Translations under genes and position numbers: made by a program | Origin: Bacillus andreraoultii | GTDB taxonomy: Bacteria > Bacillota > Bacilli > Bacillales > Caldibacillaceae | Assembly (NCBI RefSeq): GCF_001244735.1 | Contig: NZ_LN868937.1 | Coordinates: forward strand, 1,398,946-1,462,945 | Length of the DNA: 64,000 bases | Direction of reading: 5' to 3' | Notes under the pieces: generated by a model | Told to the model about the DNA's origin: nothing | The model's input: only the letters and a program-made list of their open reading frames with translations | The model's database searches: none | Shown here: piece by piece, positions 62,883-64,000 of the stretch | Numbering within the stretch: position 1 is the stretch's first letter | Layout: every line of letters starts with the position of its first letter

Positions 62883-64000
62883 TTTGAAGGAGGTTCACGG
62901 TGCCAGACAATTTAAAGAAGTGGTAGGTAGCAAATTTTTAAATGCACGTTATGAACAATGGGTGGAAGCAGCAAACCGCGCTTTAAAGGGGAAAACAATT
63001 AGTGAATATTACCATCGTACATATGATCATATTACGATTAAACCACTTTATATAAAAGATGATTTACCCGCTGGCTTTGAAAGAATGAATCCTAGTTTAA
63101 ATAAAAATAATGAATGGAAAATTGCTCAGTTCGTTCAAGCAGAGACTCTTGAAGAACTTAATAAAAATTTGTTAGAAGCAATAAAATATGGGCAAGATAC
63201 AATATCTTTTCAACTTACAAATAACATGAACGAGACATCACTTGAAACCATACTTCATAATATTGATCTTGACAGCCTGCCTTTTTTTATTGTTAGCAAA
63301 GAAGAAATTATCCCTTTTTATTTTATGTTAGCAAATAAAATGAACGTAAATACGGTTTCAGGTTTTATTGGTTGTGATCCAATTGCTGTTTTTTTAGAGA
63401 ATGGCGTTTCACTTGATCGAATGAAAACGTTTTATTCACTTTGGAAAGAAACAATCTTGTTTGTAAATCAATCTTTACCAAATGTAAAACCAATTTTCGT
63501 AGATGGAAGGATTTATGAAAAGACTGGCGGAACTGCGGTACAACAACTTGCGTTCTCCCTCGCGAGTGCTGTTGAGCATATTGAACAATTAAAAGAAAAA
63601 GGGATGAGTATAGAAGACATTTTTGGAAAAATCGTATTTGGCTTTTCTGTAGGATCGGACTTTTTTACAGAAATTGCAAAACTTCGAGCTGCAAAATACT
63701 TATGGAATAAAATTGCTGAAATGTATCATGTACAAAATAAAAAGTTGCCAATTTTTGCAGAAACAACAATGGTAAATAAATCAAAATTAGATCCGTATAC
63801 GAATATGCTTCGAATTGGTGGTGAAGCGTTCGCAGCGGTAGTTGGTGGCGTACAATGGTTAAGAGTTACTCCGTATGATGAAGTTTTTCATGAAATTAGT
63901 TCATTGGGAACAAGATTGTCATACAATATCCATCATTTACTACGTGAAGAGGCAAAGCTAAGTATTGTTAGCGATCCGAGTGGAGGGTCGTACTTTATCG
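62883..64000 (+). CDS. mutA: Methylmalonyl-CoA mutase small subunit (C-terminus off the window)
   Basis: 372 codons of an open frame that runs off the right edge. It matches the catalytically inactive small subunit of heterodimeric methylmalonyl-CoA mutase, which pairs with the B12-binding large subunit to convert succinyl-CoA and (R)-methylmalonyl-CoA. Diagnostic segments are ISEYYHRTYDHITIKPLY near the start, FVDGRIYEKTGGTAVQQLAFSLA in the middle (about 208-230, shortened here) and NMLRIGGEAFAAVVGGVQWL. TTG 62883 follows AAGGGGGAATTA and opens KEVHGARQFKEVVG. Placement after bkdB suggests use of propionyl-CoA from Ile and Val breakdown. Confidence 0.9.

Noticed and set aside
1-64000. CRISPR array, prophage or tRNA/rRNA genes
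   Set aside because: No regularly spaced repeats, phage structural genes or tRNA-like cloverleafs were noticed. The only RNA elements seen are the group I intron and the T-box, plus the four dispersed repeats.

Overview
The window is a stretch of low-GC chromosome from an endospore-forming Bacillaceae bacterium. The evidence is the complete spoIIIA operon, spoIVB, spo0A and a spoVAF-type germination gene, the comG competence operon, and a gene order that largely matches the Bacillus subtilis yqgQ-glcK to bkd region. Genus and species cannot be fixed from the sequence. No tRNA, rRNA or CRISPR array was found.

Layout. 1-6.3 kb: an unrecognised gene running off the left edge, spoVAF-like, yqgQ, glcK, a LysM/M14 peptidoglycan peptidase, two small membrane proteins (DUF2759, DUF2626) and a winged-helix regulator with a cysteine-rich C-terminus. 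6.4-10.7 kb: comGA-comGG with a possible ComK site. 10.7-12.5 kb: an unclassified insertion sequence with a ~150-bp inverted repeat, followed by yqzE. 12.9-19.7 kb: yqhG and a SNF2-type helicase, diverging from gcvT-gcvPA-gcvPB. 20.1-23.4 kb: rhodanese yqhL, then a coenzyme B12-dependent class II ribonucleotide reductase gene (nrdJ) behind a pair of NrdR boxes and split by a 373-nt group I intron. 23.9-25.7 kb: an asparaginyl-tRNA synthetase under an Asn T-box. 25.9-29.7 kb: yqhO, yqhP, yqhR, an M24 peptidase and efp. 29.8-31.2 kb: an ISL3 element with an 8-bp target duplication. 31.3-36.7 kb: spoIIIAA-AH. 36.7-38.5 kb: an IS1182-type element. 38.6-54.7 kb: accB-accC, yqhY, nusB, folD, xseA-xseB, ispA, dxs, a TlyA-type methyltransferase, argR, recN, spoIVB, spo0A, a GDPD phosphodiesterase and yqzF. 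54.7-64 kb: bkdR, then a sigma-54-dependent branched-chain keto acid cluster (bcd-lpdV-bkdAA-bkdAB-bkdB) lacking ptb and buk, then the start of a methylmalonyl-CoA mutase small subunit.

Most unusual points. (1) The arginine repressor is a 293-residue in-frame tandem of two complete, diverged ArgR units. (2) nrdJ can only be read through by excising a group I intron whose P1-P9 helices can be paired by eye. (3) A ~140-160-bp structured repeat occurs four times between genes, with alternative pairings. (4) spoIIIAD appears to start at ATT. (5) Three TTGCAA motifs spaced about one helical turn apart lie upstream of a sigma-54 promoter for bcd.

How the genes fit together. The right end forms a route from Leu/Ile/Val through keto acids to acyl-CoAs, with a B12-dependent mutase next to it. 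nrdJ is also B12-dependent, so both DNA precursor synthesis and this catabolic route point to a cell that makes or imports cobalamin. The three insertion sequences all sit between genes and break no recognisable reading frame.
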